Origin: an uncultured Campylobacter sp.
Lineage (GTDB): Bacteria; Campylobacterota; Campylobacteria; Campylobacterales; Campylobacteraceae
Assembly (NCBI RefSeq): GCF_963518785.1
Contig: NZ_CAUQKJ010000002.1
Location: forward strand, 124,001 to 188,000
Length of the DNA: 64,000 nucleotides
Reading direction: 5' to 3'
The notes beneath the pieces were generated by a model. That model was not told the DNA's origin. It searched no databases and saw nothing but the letters and a program-made list of their open reading frames with translations. Shown piece after piece: positions 35,901 to 45,033 of this stretch (position 1 is its first letter; each line of letters starts with the position of its first letter). The position numbers and the translations under genes are program-made.

Positions 35901-37184
35901 TTTTTCGCGCTTTTGGATATGTTCGTGCGCGCCTACGAGCTGAAGTTCGACGCCGTCATCGCAGATCTGCACCCGCAGTTTTCACACACGCGATTTTTTG
36001 AGCAGCGCAGATACGACGTGATCCGCTACCAGCACCATTTCGCGCATCTGGTGTCGAATCTGGCGCAAAACGATCTTCTTTTTAGCGGCAAAAAATACCT
36101 CGGCTTTTGCTTCGACGGCACCGGCTACGGCACGGACGGCACGATCTGGGGCGGCGAGGTGATGTTGTTTGATCCACGCGGCTACCGTCGCGTCGCGAAA
36201 TTTGACGAGATCTCGCTTATCGGCGGCGAGAATGCGATCAAAAATATCTACAAGCTCGCGCTTGCTCTCGTGTTTAAATTTAGCGCGAAGGGCGCTGCGC
36301 AGGAGTTTTTGGCAAAATTTGACGCAAGCGAAGTGGCAAATTTAGAAAAAATCGCGCCGCGTGCCGTCCGCTCAAGCTCGCTAGGGCGGCTATTCGATGC
36401 GTTTGCGGCGGTCATTTGCGACCTGCGAGCCGTAAGCTTCGACGGCGAGGCCGGCATGCGGCTAGAAAATCTCTATATCGAAGGTTGCGAGCACAGCTAT
36501 AAATTTAGACTGAAAAAAACGGGCGAAAATTTTATCCAAAACACGCCGTATTTCTCTTCGCAGCAGCGGAGCGCCGATGATTTGCGGTACGAAACAGAGC
36601 GCGGAGCGGAGCGGGGCGGTTTGAATGTGCAAAATCTTAGCGGCGCCAAAAACAGCTGCGCGTTGCAAGGCGATTTTAAAAAGCTTGAGGGCGATACGGC
36701 AAGCAAAGACTGGCTTGAGCGGGCGGCTAAAAACATCGCAGGCGACGGTGAAAAGAATACAAACATCGCCGCAAATTCTATAAAGCAAGCGCCTGCCCTG
36801 AATTTAATAAATTTTGAAAGCAAAAACGCTTCTAACGTCGATCAAGCCCCTCAAAACGGAGTTTGCGCGCCGAGCCTTGGGGGCGAATGCTACGTGATTG
36901 ATTACGAAGAGGCGTTTTTGCAGGCTTTGCACGATGAGCCGCGTTTGGCTGCGACGAAATTTATAAACGGCTTGGCAAACTTCATCGCAGAGTTTGCGGA
37001 GGGCTTCGGGCTCGAGGTCGTGCTAAGCGGCGGAGTCTTTCAAAACGCCACACTGCTAAATCTTACGTGCGCAAAGCTGCGCGCGGGGGGCATAAAATTT
37101 CATCTAAATCGCGCCGTTCCTTGCAACGACAGCGGTATCGCATACGGACAGCTCGCGGCGTATCTAAGCGAAATTTCGCGTTAA
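32970..37184 (+). CDS. hypF: Carbamoyltransferase HypF with four large low-complexity inserts
   Basis: Makes the carbamoyl-AMP-derived group that HypE converts to the cyanide ligand of the NiFe site. All domains are present in order: acylphosphatase (GAVQGVGFRPFVYKLA), two zinc fingers (CDQCKKEF...CTDCGP and CEFCRGEY...CPHCGP), YrdC-like (GAIKGMGGFHIVCDA...SANISGEP) and the Kae1-like domain (HPQFSHTRF, HHFAHL, FDGTGYGTDGTIWGGE, LSGGVFQN). It has 1404 residues instead of about 740-780. Inserts lie at about residues 50-233, 478-695, 803-917 and 1183-1305, each Asn/Gln/Ser-rich, and fall between conserved blocks. No stop or frameshift occurs. The start is the ATG at 32970, which matches the family N-terminus; an upstream extension to 32898 looks spurious. 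Confidence 0.93.
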   Translation: MKAAKFEVFGAVQGVGFRPFVYKLAVDLGLKGEVYNDGEGVKIIVCAELSEPQKGSIDKNSALLNLDEPNSNKIQAQEISSSAAQSLNSAESDSNKAANSLRNFASSNLNKSSFSPQNAPSFPNDSVGSSRDLANGLAGIPDLTSLSHNLTSDSQATASEKFLPKLFETDLNEQGSIFPASSDQNSVVQNSSQQRGISQNESLQGLQNIKRDLQGAKGNLQGFKHDSQSVEQDLREEEILKIFERRLRSETPPLCRIDKIIRVEINTQYFTQNFTDFKITQSKEGRKFNPILPDFAICDQCKKEFYDPQNPRFHYPFINCTDCGPRLSIIAALPYDRANTTMRAFEMCEFCRGEYTDPLTRRYHAEPISCPHCGPQLFLCGARGEILSSGEDAVARTAEFLQRGQIGAIKGMGGFHIVCDATNERTVRMLRTLKKRPSKPFAIMCRDAAQVGRAASLSAEEEALIDCNVKPIVILKKREFVWRALTSLATDFGTQNLKAQSKNPISPRFASEQEETAQGQGSELQNLRNFVAQNLNIQSTEDYVEQGGLQNAQIFSKTARRNFACDASVAGGSRSAENELGRASNGSGSQYAAKNLNSPQAEGELKLRHTANELNLQSAVDSQDLRCAAKKPDSWFATEESISQNSTNMQGSRHAANKADLQYAVNEPSPQQTINLQGSCSAQACTADARGAYSYNMGDFVRLPASFSAIFKASAIFIAPSVAPNLNKIGIFLANTGVHLLLFEYFDRPIVATSANISGEPIIFSSEELREKLGGVISFYLDNDREILTPSDDSIAFLPQFEARASAPASKTTPSSGKISTPLPICTEMKNSAQNFILAQNSATNSADAQTLTAPQNFKKNSAAEINSDCETESARALGLANLASAVNLADAAKSASTANSASYTNLSAEADALDHALFLRTSRGMNPKIFPSKFHLKGTFLALGAELKNEFAIYKDGQIFISPYIGDLKNVATNERFFALLDMFVRAYELKFDAVIADLHPQFSHTRFFEQRRYDVIRYQHHFAHLVSNLAQNDLLFSGKKYLGFCFDGTGYGTDGTIWGGEVMLFDPRGYRRVAKFDEISLIGGENAIKNIYKLALALVFKFSAKGAAQEFLAKFDASEVANLEKIAPRAVRSSSLGRLFDAFAAVICDLRAVSFDGEAGMRLENLYIEGCEHSYKFRLKKTGENFIQNTPYFSSQQRSADDLRYETERGAERGGLNVQNLSGAKNSCALQGDFKKLEGDTASKDWLERAAKNIAGDGEKNTNIAANSIKQAPALNLINFESKNASNVDQAPQNGVCAPSLGGECYVIDYEEAFLQALHDEPRLAATKFINGLANFIAEFAEGFGLEVVLSGGVFQNATLLNLTCAKLRAGGIKFHLNRAVPCNDSGIAYGQLAAYLSEISR

Positions 37185-37776
37185 ACTCGTCCACAAAAAA
37201 ACGCAATTATAGCCGTTAAGCTCCGTTCTTTGTAAAATTTATCGTATCATCTCGCCGCTAAATTTGATGGCTCTGCGCCCTGCCTGCTCTTTGCGTAAAT
37301 TCTAACGCTACGGGTGGTAAAATCCACCGTGGCTAGCTTTTCTAAAATCGCAAAATCAGCGAACAAATTTACGCCTTGCCGTCTCTATATGTCGCAGCCG
37401 AAACGTTAAAATTTTAAAATTTAACGGCGCGCCGTTGACTGCCATAGCGTCACGCGTGCTATTACGGCGATCGATACGAAATTCTACCGCGGCGCGTGGC
37501 TAAATACTGCGCAAATCCCAAGCTAAGACGCTATTTAGCGCCCGACTTTTAAAATTTGGACGCAAGCTCGCGGTAGAATTTAAAATAACGTAGCACCGGT
37601 AAATTTCATCGCGCTAGCACTAAAATACAACGCGAAATCGCGAGTAAAATTTCAAAATACGCACGATGCTTTGGAACTTTAAATTTTAAAGAATAAGCCA
37701 AATTAGCGCAAAATTCTTACTATTTGAGCGGAATTTCGGTAAAATTACATTCAAAATACGCGAAATGAGGGGAGCT
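37185..37776. other. Non-coding gap between hypF and nikR
   Basis: 592 bp with no supportable gene on either strand. The sequence alternates GC-rich patches with AAATTT/AAATTC words. GAGGGGAG before 37777 is the nikR ribosome binding site. Confidence 0.6.
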
Positions 37777-38208
37777 ATGAAAAAAGAGGAAAAAGAGAGC
37801 GCCGTAAGATTTAGCATTTCGCTGCCGACGAAGCTTTTTGAGGATCTCGATGAGATGGTGCGCGCCAAGCAATACCTAAGCCGCAGCGAGTTTATCCGCG
37901 ATCTCATACGCGAAAAGATGGTCGAGGGCGTGCTTCACGGAGATGGCGAGGATGACTGCGTGGGCGTGCTTTGCATCGCTTACGATCATCACCAAAGCGA
38001 TCTAATCGAGCAGCTCGTAGAGATCGAGCACCACGCAAACGTCACCATCGTCAGCACCAGCCACTTCCACATCGACGAGCGCCACTGTTTCGAGGAGATC
38101 ACGATGCGGGATAAAATTTCAAAGATCGAGCGGCTCGGCGCCAAAATCGGCGCGCTAAAAGGGGTAAAATTTTCCAAGCTCGTAAACGCGGTAATCACCG
38201 AAGCGTAG
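37777..38208 (+). CDS. nikR: Nickel-responsive regulator NikR
   Basis: 143-residue ribbon-helix-helix repressor. The N-terminal DNA-binding part (VRFSISLPTKLFEDLDEMV, then SRSEFIRDLIREK) is followed by an ACT-like nickel-binding domain. The metal ligands are all in place: His in YDHHQSD, then HFHIDERHC with the HxH and Cys spacing of E. coli His87/His89/Cys95. It controls nickel uptake and nickel-enzyme genes. GAGGGGAG lies just before the ATG at 37777. Placed between hypF and hypBCDEA, which suits control of hydrogenase maturation or nickel import. Confidence 0.95.
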   Translation: MKKEEKESAVRFSISLPTKLFEDLDEMVRAKQYLSRSEFIRDLIREKMVEGVLHGDGEDDCVGVLCIAYDHHQSDLIEQLVEIEHHANVTIVSTSHFHIDERHCFEEITMRDKISKIERLGAKIGALKGVKFSKLVNAVITEA

Positions 38209-38952
38209 GCTTTTGAGCATTTTTAAAAACAGCGCGTCGCGCTAAATTTTACGCGCTTTTAAATTTAAACGCAGCGGTTGCGCGACTTTTGCGAGTTGTG
38301 CAGCGCGATTCTTGATCGAGTAGCGAATTCGGGTAGGGCGGCTGCGCAAGGCGTGCAAATAAAATTTGTTTAAATTTACGCGGCAAACGAAAGCGCAAAA
38401 TTTTATAAATTTTAATCAAAAAGCATTCTTGCCGCGAGTTGAAATTTACGCACTGGCGCGAGATCGGCGCAGCTCGCGACTAAATTTTATAGGCGCCGCT
38501 TTCGTGTCGCATTTGCAAAGCCGAGCTAGCGTAAAATCGATATGAAAACGGCCGCCGCGTTGATGTTCGCCACGCCGTAGAACACGCGCGAGATTTAGAG
38601 CGCCGGATAAAATCAGCTCGCAAGCCCTTAATTTAGCGCTTCTATCTACGGCGACTTTTTATTGTTTTGAGCCGCTGCACAGCCGCGCAATACCTAAATT
38701 TACGGCGTGCGGCTTGCAGTCTGCGAGCAGGCGATTAAATTTAAAAGCAACGCCTTTGCTCGCTAGCTTTAAATTTTGCGTCGAGCCTTCGCAAACAGCG
38801 CACTAAATTTAAACGAAAACGAAGCGCGTAAATTTCAAGCCTCATTAAATTTCATAAAATTCCGCACTTCGATATAAAATTTATCAAATTTACGCCATTT
38901 AAAGCAAAAACGTGGTATTTTACGCGCAAAATTTATTATCCAAGGAGAAAAA
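38209..38952. other. Long non-coding gap before hypB
   Basis: 744 bp with no convincing gene. It is dense in AAATTT words separated by GC-rich text. The hypB ribosome binding site (AAGGAG at 38942-38947) and presumably its promoter lie at the right end. I could not identify a NikR box with confidence. Confidence 0.55.
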
Positions 38953-39795
38953 ATGTGTAAAGATTGCGGCTGTTCCATCGGCCACACTCACGAAGCGGAC
39001 GCCCATTCGCACGCAGATATGACACACGAGCATGTCCACACCCACGCGGACGGCACCGTCCACACCCACGCCCATATGCATGAGGCAGGGATCGATCACG
39101 AGCACGACGCGCACGATCACATCCACGCAAATGTCGCTATCAGCGATGCCAAGACGATCGAAGTGATGAGTAAAATTTTAAGCGCCAACGACAAGGAGGC
39201 CACTCACAACAGAGCCCATCTGGATGAGGATAAAATTTTATGTCTAAATTTGATGAGCAGCCCCGGTAGCGGCAAGACGACGCTACTTGAGGCCACTATC
39301 AAAAGTGGCAAATTTAAAATCGGTGTCATCGAGGGCGATCTAGAGACTAACCGCGACGCCGATCGCATCATAAAAGCGGGCGCGCAGGCCCATCAGATCA
39401 GCACCGGCGAGACCTGCCATCTGGATGCCTTTATGGTTCACGAGGGGCTTCATCACATCGATACGAAAGGCTTGGATCTAGTTTTCATAGAAAACGTCGG
39501 AAACCTCGTCTGCCCTGCGGCATTTGACGTAGGCGCGCACCTGAACGTAGTGCTTCTAAGCGTGCCCGAGGGTAGCGATAAAATCGCAAAATATCCCGTG
39601 ATATTTCGCCGCGCAGACTGCGTCGTAATCACTAAAACCGCGCTGCTACCGCATTTTGACTTCGATATGGAGGAGGTGGTGCGCGAAGTGCACAAACTCA
39701 ATCCGAAAGCCGACGTCATCGCGCTTGATAGCAAAAGCGGCGAGGGCGTGGAGAAATGGCTGAAATTCCTACAATACAAGAAGGAATTTCGTTAA
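38953..39795 (+). CDS. hypB: Hydrogenase nickel-incorporation GTPase HypB, His-rich
   Basis: 280 residues. The N-terminal high-affinity nickel motif CKDCGC is followed by a His-rich stretch (17 His in the first 60 or so residues) that can store nickel. GTPase motifs: SSPGSGKTTL, EGDLETNRDAD, ITKTAL. The central metal site includes the CxxH/HFDF region common to the family. Delivers nickel to the HydB precursor together with HypA. AAGGAG precedes the ATG. First of hypBCDEA. Confidence 0.96.
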   Translation: MCKDCGCSIGHTHEADAHSHADMTHEHVHTHADGTVHTHAHMHEAGIDHEHDAHDHIHANVAISDAKTIEVMSKILSANDKEATHNRAHLDEDKILCLNLMSSPGSGKTTLLEATIKSGKFKIGVIEGDLETNRDADRIIKAGAQAHQISTGETCHLDAFMVHEGLHHIDTKGLDLVFIENVGNLVCPAAFDVGAHLNVVLLSVPEGSDKIAKYPVIFRRADCVVITKTALLPHFDFDMEEVVREVHKLNPKADVIALDSKSGEGVEKWLKFLQYKKEFR

Positions 39796-40076
39796 TGTGC
39801 CTTTCAATCCCTTCAAAAATCATCTCGATCGACGAAAATAATTTCGCGACCGTAGAGACTCTGGGCGTGCGCCGCGGCGTGAGCTTGGATCTACTTCCAG
39901 AGCCAGCGACCGTCGGGGAGTACGTGCTGATCCACGTGGGCTTTGCGATGGAGAAGATCGATACGCAGCGAGCGAAGGAAAGTATCGAAATTTACGAACA
40001 GATCGCAAAGCAGATGAGGGCGGAAGAGGGCTCCGTGTATGAAAGCATGGAACCTAGAGCCGACGCAGAGAATTAA
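39795..40076 (+). CDS. hypC: Hydrogenase assembly chaperone HypC
   Basis: 93 residues starting MCLSIPSKI; the essential Cys2 that binds the HydB precursor and HypD is present. Overlaps the hypB stop by one base (TAATG). Works with HypD to carry the Fe(CN)2CO group. Confidence 0.95.
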   Translation: MCLSIPSKIISIDENNFATVETLGVRRGVSLDLLPEPATVGEYVLIHVGFAMEKIDTQRAKESIEIYEQIAKQMRAEEGSVYESMEPRADAEN

Positions 40077-40111
40077 AGCGGCTTGTAAACCCGTAAAATT
40101 TAAGGTAAATA

Positions 40112-41209
40112 ATGGATCTAATCAAGGATTTTAGGGATAAAGAGCTGATTTTAGCGCTTAGCAAGTTGATAATTTCTAAAAGCAAAAAGCCGCTAAATAT
40201 TATGGAGATTTGCGGCGGACACACGCACTCGATCATGAAATTCGGCCTTCCTAGCCTGGTCGGCAAAAATATCAAATTTATCCACGGTCCCGGCTGTCCG
40301 GTGTGCGTGATGCCGCGCAGTCGCATCGACGAGGCGATCAAGCTCGCCGCGATGCCGCAGAGTATTTTTTGCACTCTAGCAGACATGCTTCGAGTTCCTG
40401 GCTCTCGCACCAGCTTGCAGAAGCTGCGCGGCGAGGGGCACGACATCAGAGCGCTTTATAGCCCGCTTGATTGCATAAAGATCGCGCAGGAAAATCCGCA
40501 AAAAACGGTGATATTTTTTGCGATCGGCTTTGAGACGACGACGCCAATGAGCGCCGTGCTGATCGATAAAGCGCTGAGTTTGGGGCTAAAAAATCTCTTT
40601 TTTCACATCAACCACGTTACGGTGCCCGCGCCCGTGCGAGCGATCTTAGACGACGCAGACGTGCAGATCGATGCGTTTTTAGGACCTAGCCACGTAAGCG
40701 TGATCACCGGCGCGAAGGCCTACGAGAGCATTGCACAGGATTACAAAAAACCGATCGCCGTAAGCGGATTTGAGCCGCTTGACATAATGGCGGGCGTGTT
40801 AAATTTGGTGGAGCAGCAAAACGCCGGCACCTACGAAGTTTTCAACGAATACGAGCGCGTCGTAAAAGAGGGCGGCAACCAAAAAGCGCAAAATTTGATA
40901 GATAAATATTTTGAAATTTGCGATTTTCCGTGGCGAGGGCTCGGCGAAATTCCAAAAAGTGGCATGAAGTTGCGCCCGCAGTACGCGGCGCTGGATGCCA
41001 GGGTGCAGTTTGATTGCAGCGTACAGAGCGCCCCCGAGAGCAAGGCCTGTATCTGCGGCGAAATTTTGCGCGGCAAAAAAAGCCCGTATGATTGCAGGGT
41101 TTTCGGCAAGCACTGCACGCCGCAAAACCCGATAGGATCGTGCATGGTCTCAAGCGAAGGGGCATGCGCGGCTTACTATAAATACGGCGATGTCAAAAAC
41201 GTGGGCTAA
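40112..41209 (+). CDS. hypD: Hydrogenase maturation protein HypD
   Basis: 365 residues. Shows the conserved Cys of MEICGGHTH, the GPGCPVCV motif, and the C-terminal 4Fe-4S Cys set (ACICGEIL, YDCRVFGKHC, GSCMVSSEGACAAYY). It holds the iron on which CN and CO ligands are assembled with HypC. Follows hypC by 35 bp. Confidence 0.96.
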   Translation: MDLIKDFRDKELILALSKLIISKSKKPLNIMEICGGHTHSIMKFGLPSLVGKNIKFIHGPGCPVCVMPRSRIDEAIKLAAMPQSIFCTLADMLRVPGSRTSLQKLRGEGHDIRALYSPLDCIKIAQENPQKTVIFFAIGFETTTPMSAVLIDKALSLGLKNLFFHINHVTVPAPVRAILDDADVQIDAFLGPSHVSVITGAKAYESIAQDYKKPIAVSGFEPLDIMAGVLNLVEQQNAGTYEVFNEYERVVKEGGNQKAQNLIDKYFEICDFPWRGLGEIPKSGMKLRPQYAALDARVQFDCSVQSAPESKACICGEILRGKKSPYDCRVFGKHCTPQNPIGSCMVSSEGACAAYYKYGDVKNVG

Positions 41210-41408
41210 ATTTTGCGCGCGGTATTCGGCTAGCAGAGCGTAAATTTTAAAAATAAGTCATGCTTTAAAATTTTAACCGAAGCAAAAACGTTACGCTAAA
41301 TTTTACTTTAAAATTTTACGCGGCGCCGTAGCGGCACGGCTTGTTCGGCTGCGGAATACGGGCTTTAAATTTTAAAACCGAATTTAAAACCAAATAAAAA
41401 GGAAAAAT

Positions 41409-42596
41409 TTGAACGAAACTATACTTTTAAGCCACGGCGGCGGCGGCGAGGAGATGAATAAGCTCATCAACGAGACGATATTTGCGGCGTTTGATAATGA
41501 AATTTTGCGCGCCAACAACGATAGCGCGATACTAAATTTAGACGCCGGGGTGGATTTTGACCGCACGACGCCGAGTTCTGCTTTGAATTCGGCGGCTAGT
41601 TTCGACGGTGAGCTAGCTTTCAGCACCGATAGTTTCGTCGTTACGCCGCTGTTTTTTAACGGCGGCGATATCGGCAAGATCGCCGTTTGCGGCACCGTAA
41701 ACGACCTTGCGATGGTGGGCGCGAAGCCGCTGTTTTTAAGCTGCGCGCTCATCATCGAAGAAGGGCTTAGCCTAAGCGAGCTGCGACGCATCCTGGACTC
41801 GATGGCGAGCACTGCGCGAAGCTGCGGCGTTCATATCGTTTGCGGCGATACAAAGGTCGTGCCGCGCGGCAAATGTGATAAAATTTTCATCAACACAAGC
41901 GGTATCGGCCGTGTTTTGCGACCTGCGCGCGTGCAAAACATCAAAGCGGGCGCAAAAATCCTGCTTAGCGGCGACATCGGGCGGCACGGGGCGGTGATAC
42001 TCGCGGCGCGCGACGAGATCGCGCTAAGTAGCGAGCTGCAAAGCGACTGCAAACCGCTTTGCGCTGCGGTCGAAAAGCTGATCTTGCAAGGCGTGAAAAT
42101 CCAGGCGATGCGAGATGCGACGCGCGGCGGGCTCAGCGCGGTTTTGAACGAATTCGCAAGCTCTAGCGGGCTTGAATTTTTGGTGCGCGAAGAGGATATC
42201 AAAATCAGCGACGAAGTAGTGGGTGTGTGCGAACTGCTAGGCTTCGAGCCGTATGAGCTTGCAAACGAAGGCACGTTCGTAGCGATCGTAGAAGATGACG
42301 CCGAGGCGGATAGGGCGCTTGAGATACTGCGCGAATTTGACGCGAACGCCGCAATCATCGGCGAGGTACGCGAAGTAGGACACGACAAAGGCGAATTTAA
42401 GGGCGCTTTGACGCCTAAACTTGGCACGCGGGATGAATCTACGGGCGCGAGCGACGCGGGCGCGGTATCAGAAAATAGGGCGGGGCAATTTCAAACTCCG
42501 CATGCGGCAAAAGGGCGAGTGATTTTGCAAAACGCCTACGGCTCGCAGCGATTTCTGGAGCTTCCAAAAGGCGAGCTGCTGCCGCGGATTTGTTAA
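41409..42596 (+). CDS. hypE: Carbamoyl dehydratase HypE
   Basis: 395 residues, PurM-like ATP-binding fold (LSHGGGGEEM, DSAILNL, GGDIGKIAVCGTVNDLAMVGA). The C-terminal tail GELLPRIC ends in the Cys that carries the thiocarboxamide, converted to thiocyanate. A TTG start is used (AAGGAAAAAT upstream). About 35 extra residues (roughly 338-372, DESTGASDAGAVSENRAG) lie before the last strands, a small version of the inserts in HypF and HypA. 199 bp separate it from hypD. Confidence 0.94.
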   Translation: MNETILLSHGGGGEEMNKLINETIFAAFDNEILRANNDSAILNLDAGVDFDRTTPSSALNSAASFDGELAFSTDSFVVTPLFFNGGDIGKIAVCGTVNDLAMVGAKPLFLSCALIIEEGLSLSELRRILDSMASTARSCGVHIVCGDTKVVPRGKCDKIFINTSGIGRVLRPARVQNIKAGAKILLSGDIGRHGAVILAARDEIALSSELQSDCKPLCAAVEKLILQGVKIQAMRDATRGGLSAVLNEFASSSGLEFLVREEDIKISDEVVGVCELLGFEPYELANEGTFVAIVEDDAEADRALEILREFDANAAIIGEVREVGHDKGEFKGALTPKLGTRDESTGASDAGAVSENRAGQFQTPHAAKGRVILQNAYGSQRFLELPKGELLPRIC

Positions 42597-42703
42597 ATTT
42601 GCGTGCAAATTTGGCAAATTTAAGCCTAAATTTCAAGCGTATTTTTAAATTTACAATACAATTTCGTATAAATACGGCGCGACCGTAAAATTTAGAGGAA
42701 AAA

Positions 42704-43261
42704 ATGCATGAACTATCGATCGTAGCAGATCTTGTGGCGTTATGTGAAAAGGCGCTAAACGCCGAAAAAGCGAAGAAAAAAGGCGCGGCCGAGCAGGGCG
42801 ATAAAAATCATTGCGACATTTCCGATACTGCCAATGAAAATACGAATTCCGCGAATACTCACATGGACACCGAGAATACCGAAAATACGGGTGTTGCGGA
42901 TACGGACTCGAACGGAAAAAACGGTGATTTTTATAAAAATTTGGATGCAAATCCGGAGGCATCTTACGATACATTTGGTTTAAAAAGTCCGCAGATAAGG
43001 GAACTGCACGTAAAAATAGGGCGGCTAAGCGGCGTGGAAGCGCATTATTTGCAAAACTGCTATGAAGTCTTTCGCGCAGGCACCGTCTGCGAAAATGCTG
43101 ATCTCGTCATCCATACCCAAGAGATCGTCGTAAAATGCAAAAACTGCGGTTTTAGCGGAGATTTGACGCAAAACGACTTCTCTTGCCCGCGCTGCAAAAG
43201 CTCCGAAATCAGCGTAATCGACGGCGAGGATATGTATCTTATGCGCCTGGTTATTGAATAA
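42704..43261 (+). CDS. hypA: Hydrogenase nickel chaperone HypA with low-complexity insert
   Basis: Nickel-binding N-terminus MHELSIV with His2, and a structural zinc site CKNCGFSG...CPRCKS. 185 residues compared with about 115 in the family. The extra about 70 residues (roughly 27-97, Asn/Asp/Thr-rich, e.g. ANENTNSANTHMDTENTEN) split helix 1 from the strand RELHVKIGRLSGVE. Works with HypB to load nickel. Last gene of hypBCDEA. Confidence 0.94.
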   Translation: MHELSIVADLVALCEKALNAEKAKKKGAAEQGDKNHCDISDTANENTNSANTHMDTENTENTGVADTDSNGKNGDFYKNLDANPEASYDTFGLKSPQIRELHVKIGRLSGVEAHYLQNCYEVFRAGTVCENADLVIHTQEIVVKCKNCGFSGDLTQNDFSCPRCKSSEISVIDGEDMYLMRLVIE

Positions 43262-44019
43262 AGAGGGCGTTTTTTAGGGGCAATAACTCCCTATACTTTT
43301 AAATTTAAACTCCTTGTCATAAGCAAAATTTTATTTCCGCCCAATTCGGATATTATCTATTTTAATTCTTACAAAAACACATCGTCATGTTGATTTTATT
43401 TGAAGTCACGATAATATGTAAAATTCTCCTAATAAAAACCATTAATAAAACAACAAATGCGTTAAAAATACATGAAATTATTCATATAATTATATGTTAA
43501 TTTCGTATTAGATTTTTACTTGAAAATTATAGTTTTCAATATAAAATATCTAAGATTATGGGAACTATAGCGCTTTTCAACACTATTTATCGTATATCGA
43601 CTCAAAGAACCCAAAGAGACAAAATGCGAAAATGCGAGTTTTCTCTATATATGAGTTTTTTTACTTTGCTTATTGTTCCATTTAGCTTTTAAATTTAAAA
43701 TCAATTACTTTATGATGCGAACACGCTGTGCGGTATAAAATAAAATTTCATAATTTACTAGTACAAAAGCCAAATTGCCCTACGCTTACTCGTAGATTGC
43801 CAATTTGCCCTCTTTCGGAATTCAACCTTTTAAACAAAATAGATTAAAATTCCCATTAATTTAGCTTACGCCTCCTCCCCTCGTATTGCTCTTAATAGAT
43901 TTCTCACACTCGGCGCAAATTTTAAAATTTGGCAACGCGCGGTTTCTAAATTTATCTGAATTTCAAACCCTGCAAGTATAATCATCCGCCATAAAATTTT
44001 AAAAATCCAAAGGCAAAAA
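43262..44019. other. AT-rich non-coding region
   Basis: 758 bp, clearly richer in A+T than the rest of the window, without a convincing gene. It lacks the GC-rich/AAATTT alternation seen in other gaps over much of its length. It marks the border between the hydrogenase block and the unknown membrane-protein region. Confidence 0.6.
43771..43807. repeat. Two-tier inverted repeat in the AT-rich gap
   Basis: Outer arms CAAATTG (43771-43777) and CAATTTG (43801-43807); inner arms CTACG (43780-43784) and CGTAG (43791-43795). Could be a terminator or part of a structured RNA; function unknown. Confidence 0.4.
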
Positions 44020-44787
44020 ATGAAACGTGATACTTTAAGCGCCATAAAATTTCGCGGCATAACCTCTAGCGTTTTGGCAATATGCTGTTATCTGATCATT
44101 TGGGTTTGTTGTGAGCTTTTGCTCGATGTTACGATGAGAGGATTTTTCGCCGTAGCCGCCGCAATCGTCACCGTGATTTTTACTTCGATGAGCTTTAAGC
44201 TTTCGGCAACCAAAATAATCTCGGATATCTCCGCTAGCAAAGTCTTTAACGCGTATCGCGCTATGTTTTTTGCCTACGCGATATATGCCGCCTTGCTGGG
44301 CGTGATGCTATTTTATTCGCTAAATTATACCGGTCTTGCTAGCTGGGATTACGCTCTGCAGCAAAATGGCAGCTCTTTCGAGGAGGCCTTTTATTGCACG
44401 ATAGCTGCGCTTTATGTAGGCTTGGAGCATATATCCGAGATTGGAAAATCTCAAATCATAGCTCTTTGGAGCACCGCAAATATTATGCTGGCACTCATTC
44501 GTTCTTTGGAAACGGATCGCCACACTATACTTTTGCTCGGCAAGGCAAGCGGAAGCAAAATTTTCTATCTTTGCGCCGGGATAACTTTAATTTTGGAAGC
44601 GCTTCTTAAGCTTCTTGAAACACTCCACGTCGATAAGTCGTGGTATGGCAGCGCGCCTGCCCGCTATGCCGCACTTACGGTAATCATTTTATCTGAAATT
44701 TTAGAACTTATCGCTTGGATTAGGATCAAAGGAATTTCAGGCGCAGAGCTTTGGAATAAAAATTTATGGACGACGCCAGCAAAATAG
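44020..44787 (+). CDS. Unknown multi-pass membrane protein (family member 1)
   Basis: 255 residues with about six hydrophobic helices and no catalytic motif. N-terminal AIKFRGI and C-terminal LIAWIRIK resemble the KAKFRGV and IIAWIKF of the protein at 51905, and more distantly the LLAWSKIEK ending of the three tandem proteins at 49599-51756. I therefore regard it as a member of the same family. Function unknown. No close ribosome binding site other than GGCAAAAA before the ATG. Confidence 0.75.
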   Translation: MKRDTLSAIKFRGITSSVLAICCYLIIWVCCELLLDVTMRGFFAVAAAIVTVIFTSMSFKLSATKIISDISASKVFNAYRAMFFAYAIYAALLGVMLFYSLNYTGLASWDYALQQNGSSFEEAFYCTIAALYVGLEHISEIGKSQIIALWSTANIMLALIRSLETDRHTILLLGKASGSKIFYLCAGITLILEALLKLLETLHVDKSWYGSAPARYAALTVIILSEILELIAWIRIKGISGAELWNKNLWTTPAK

Positions 44788-45008
44788 ATAATAAAATCCA
44801 ATCTAAGATTACGTGCGAGCGTTTGAAATTTTACAAATTCCATATCGCACCGCGAAATTCATATGCCGATGTAAATTTTCAAATTCGCCTTACTTTAAAA
44901 TTTAATCTTTTACCTAAAATTTATCATTAAAAATCTATAATATTTCAAAGTATATTTTCTAAACGCAACCGCCTATAAAGCATGCACAAACGGGCGTATT
45001 AAAAAGTA

Positions 45009-45014
45009 TATAAT
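45009..45014 (+). promoter_or_regulatory. -10 box (TATAAT) of the decayed metal-binding protein gene
   Basis: TATAAT lies 19 bases before an AAAGGA-preceded ATG at 45034. The promoter and ribosome binding site of the pseudogene look intact, so the remnant may still be transcribed. Confidence 0.45.
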
Positions 45015-45033
45015 CTAAATTAAAGGATAGAAA

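Noticed and set aside
38860..38952. NikR box upstream of hypB
   Set aside because: AT-rich half-site-like words are present, but no dyad close to a known NikR consensus could be defended.
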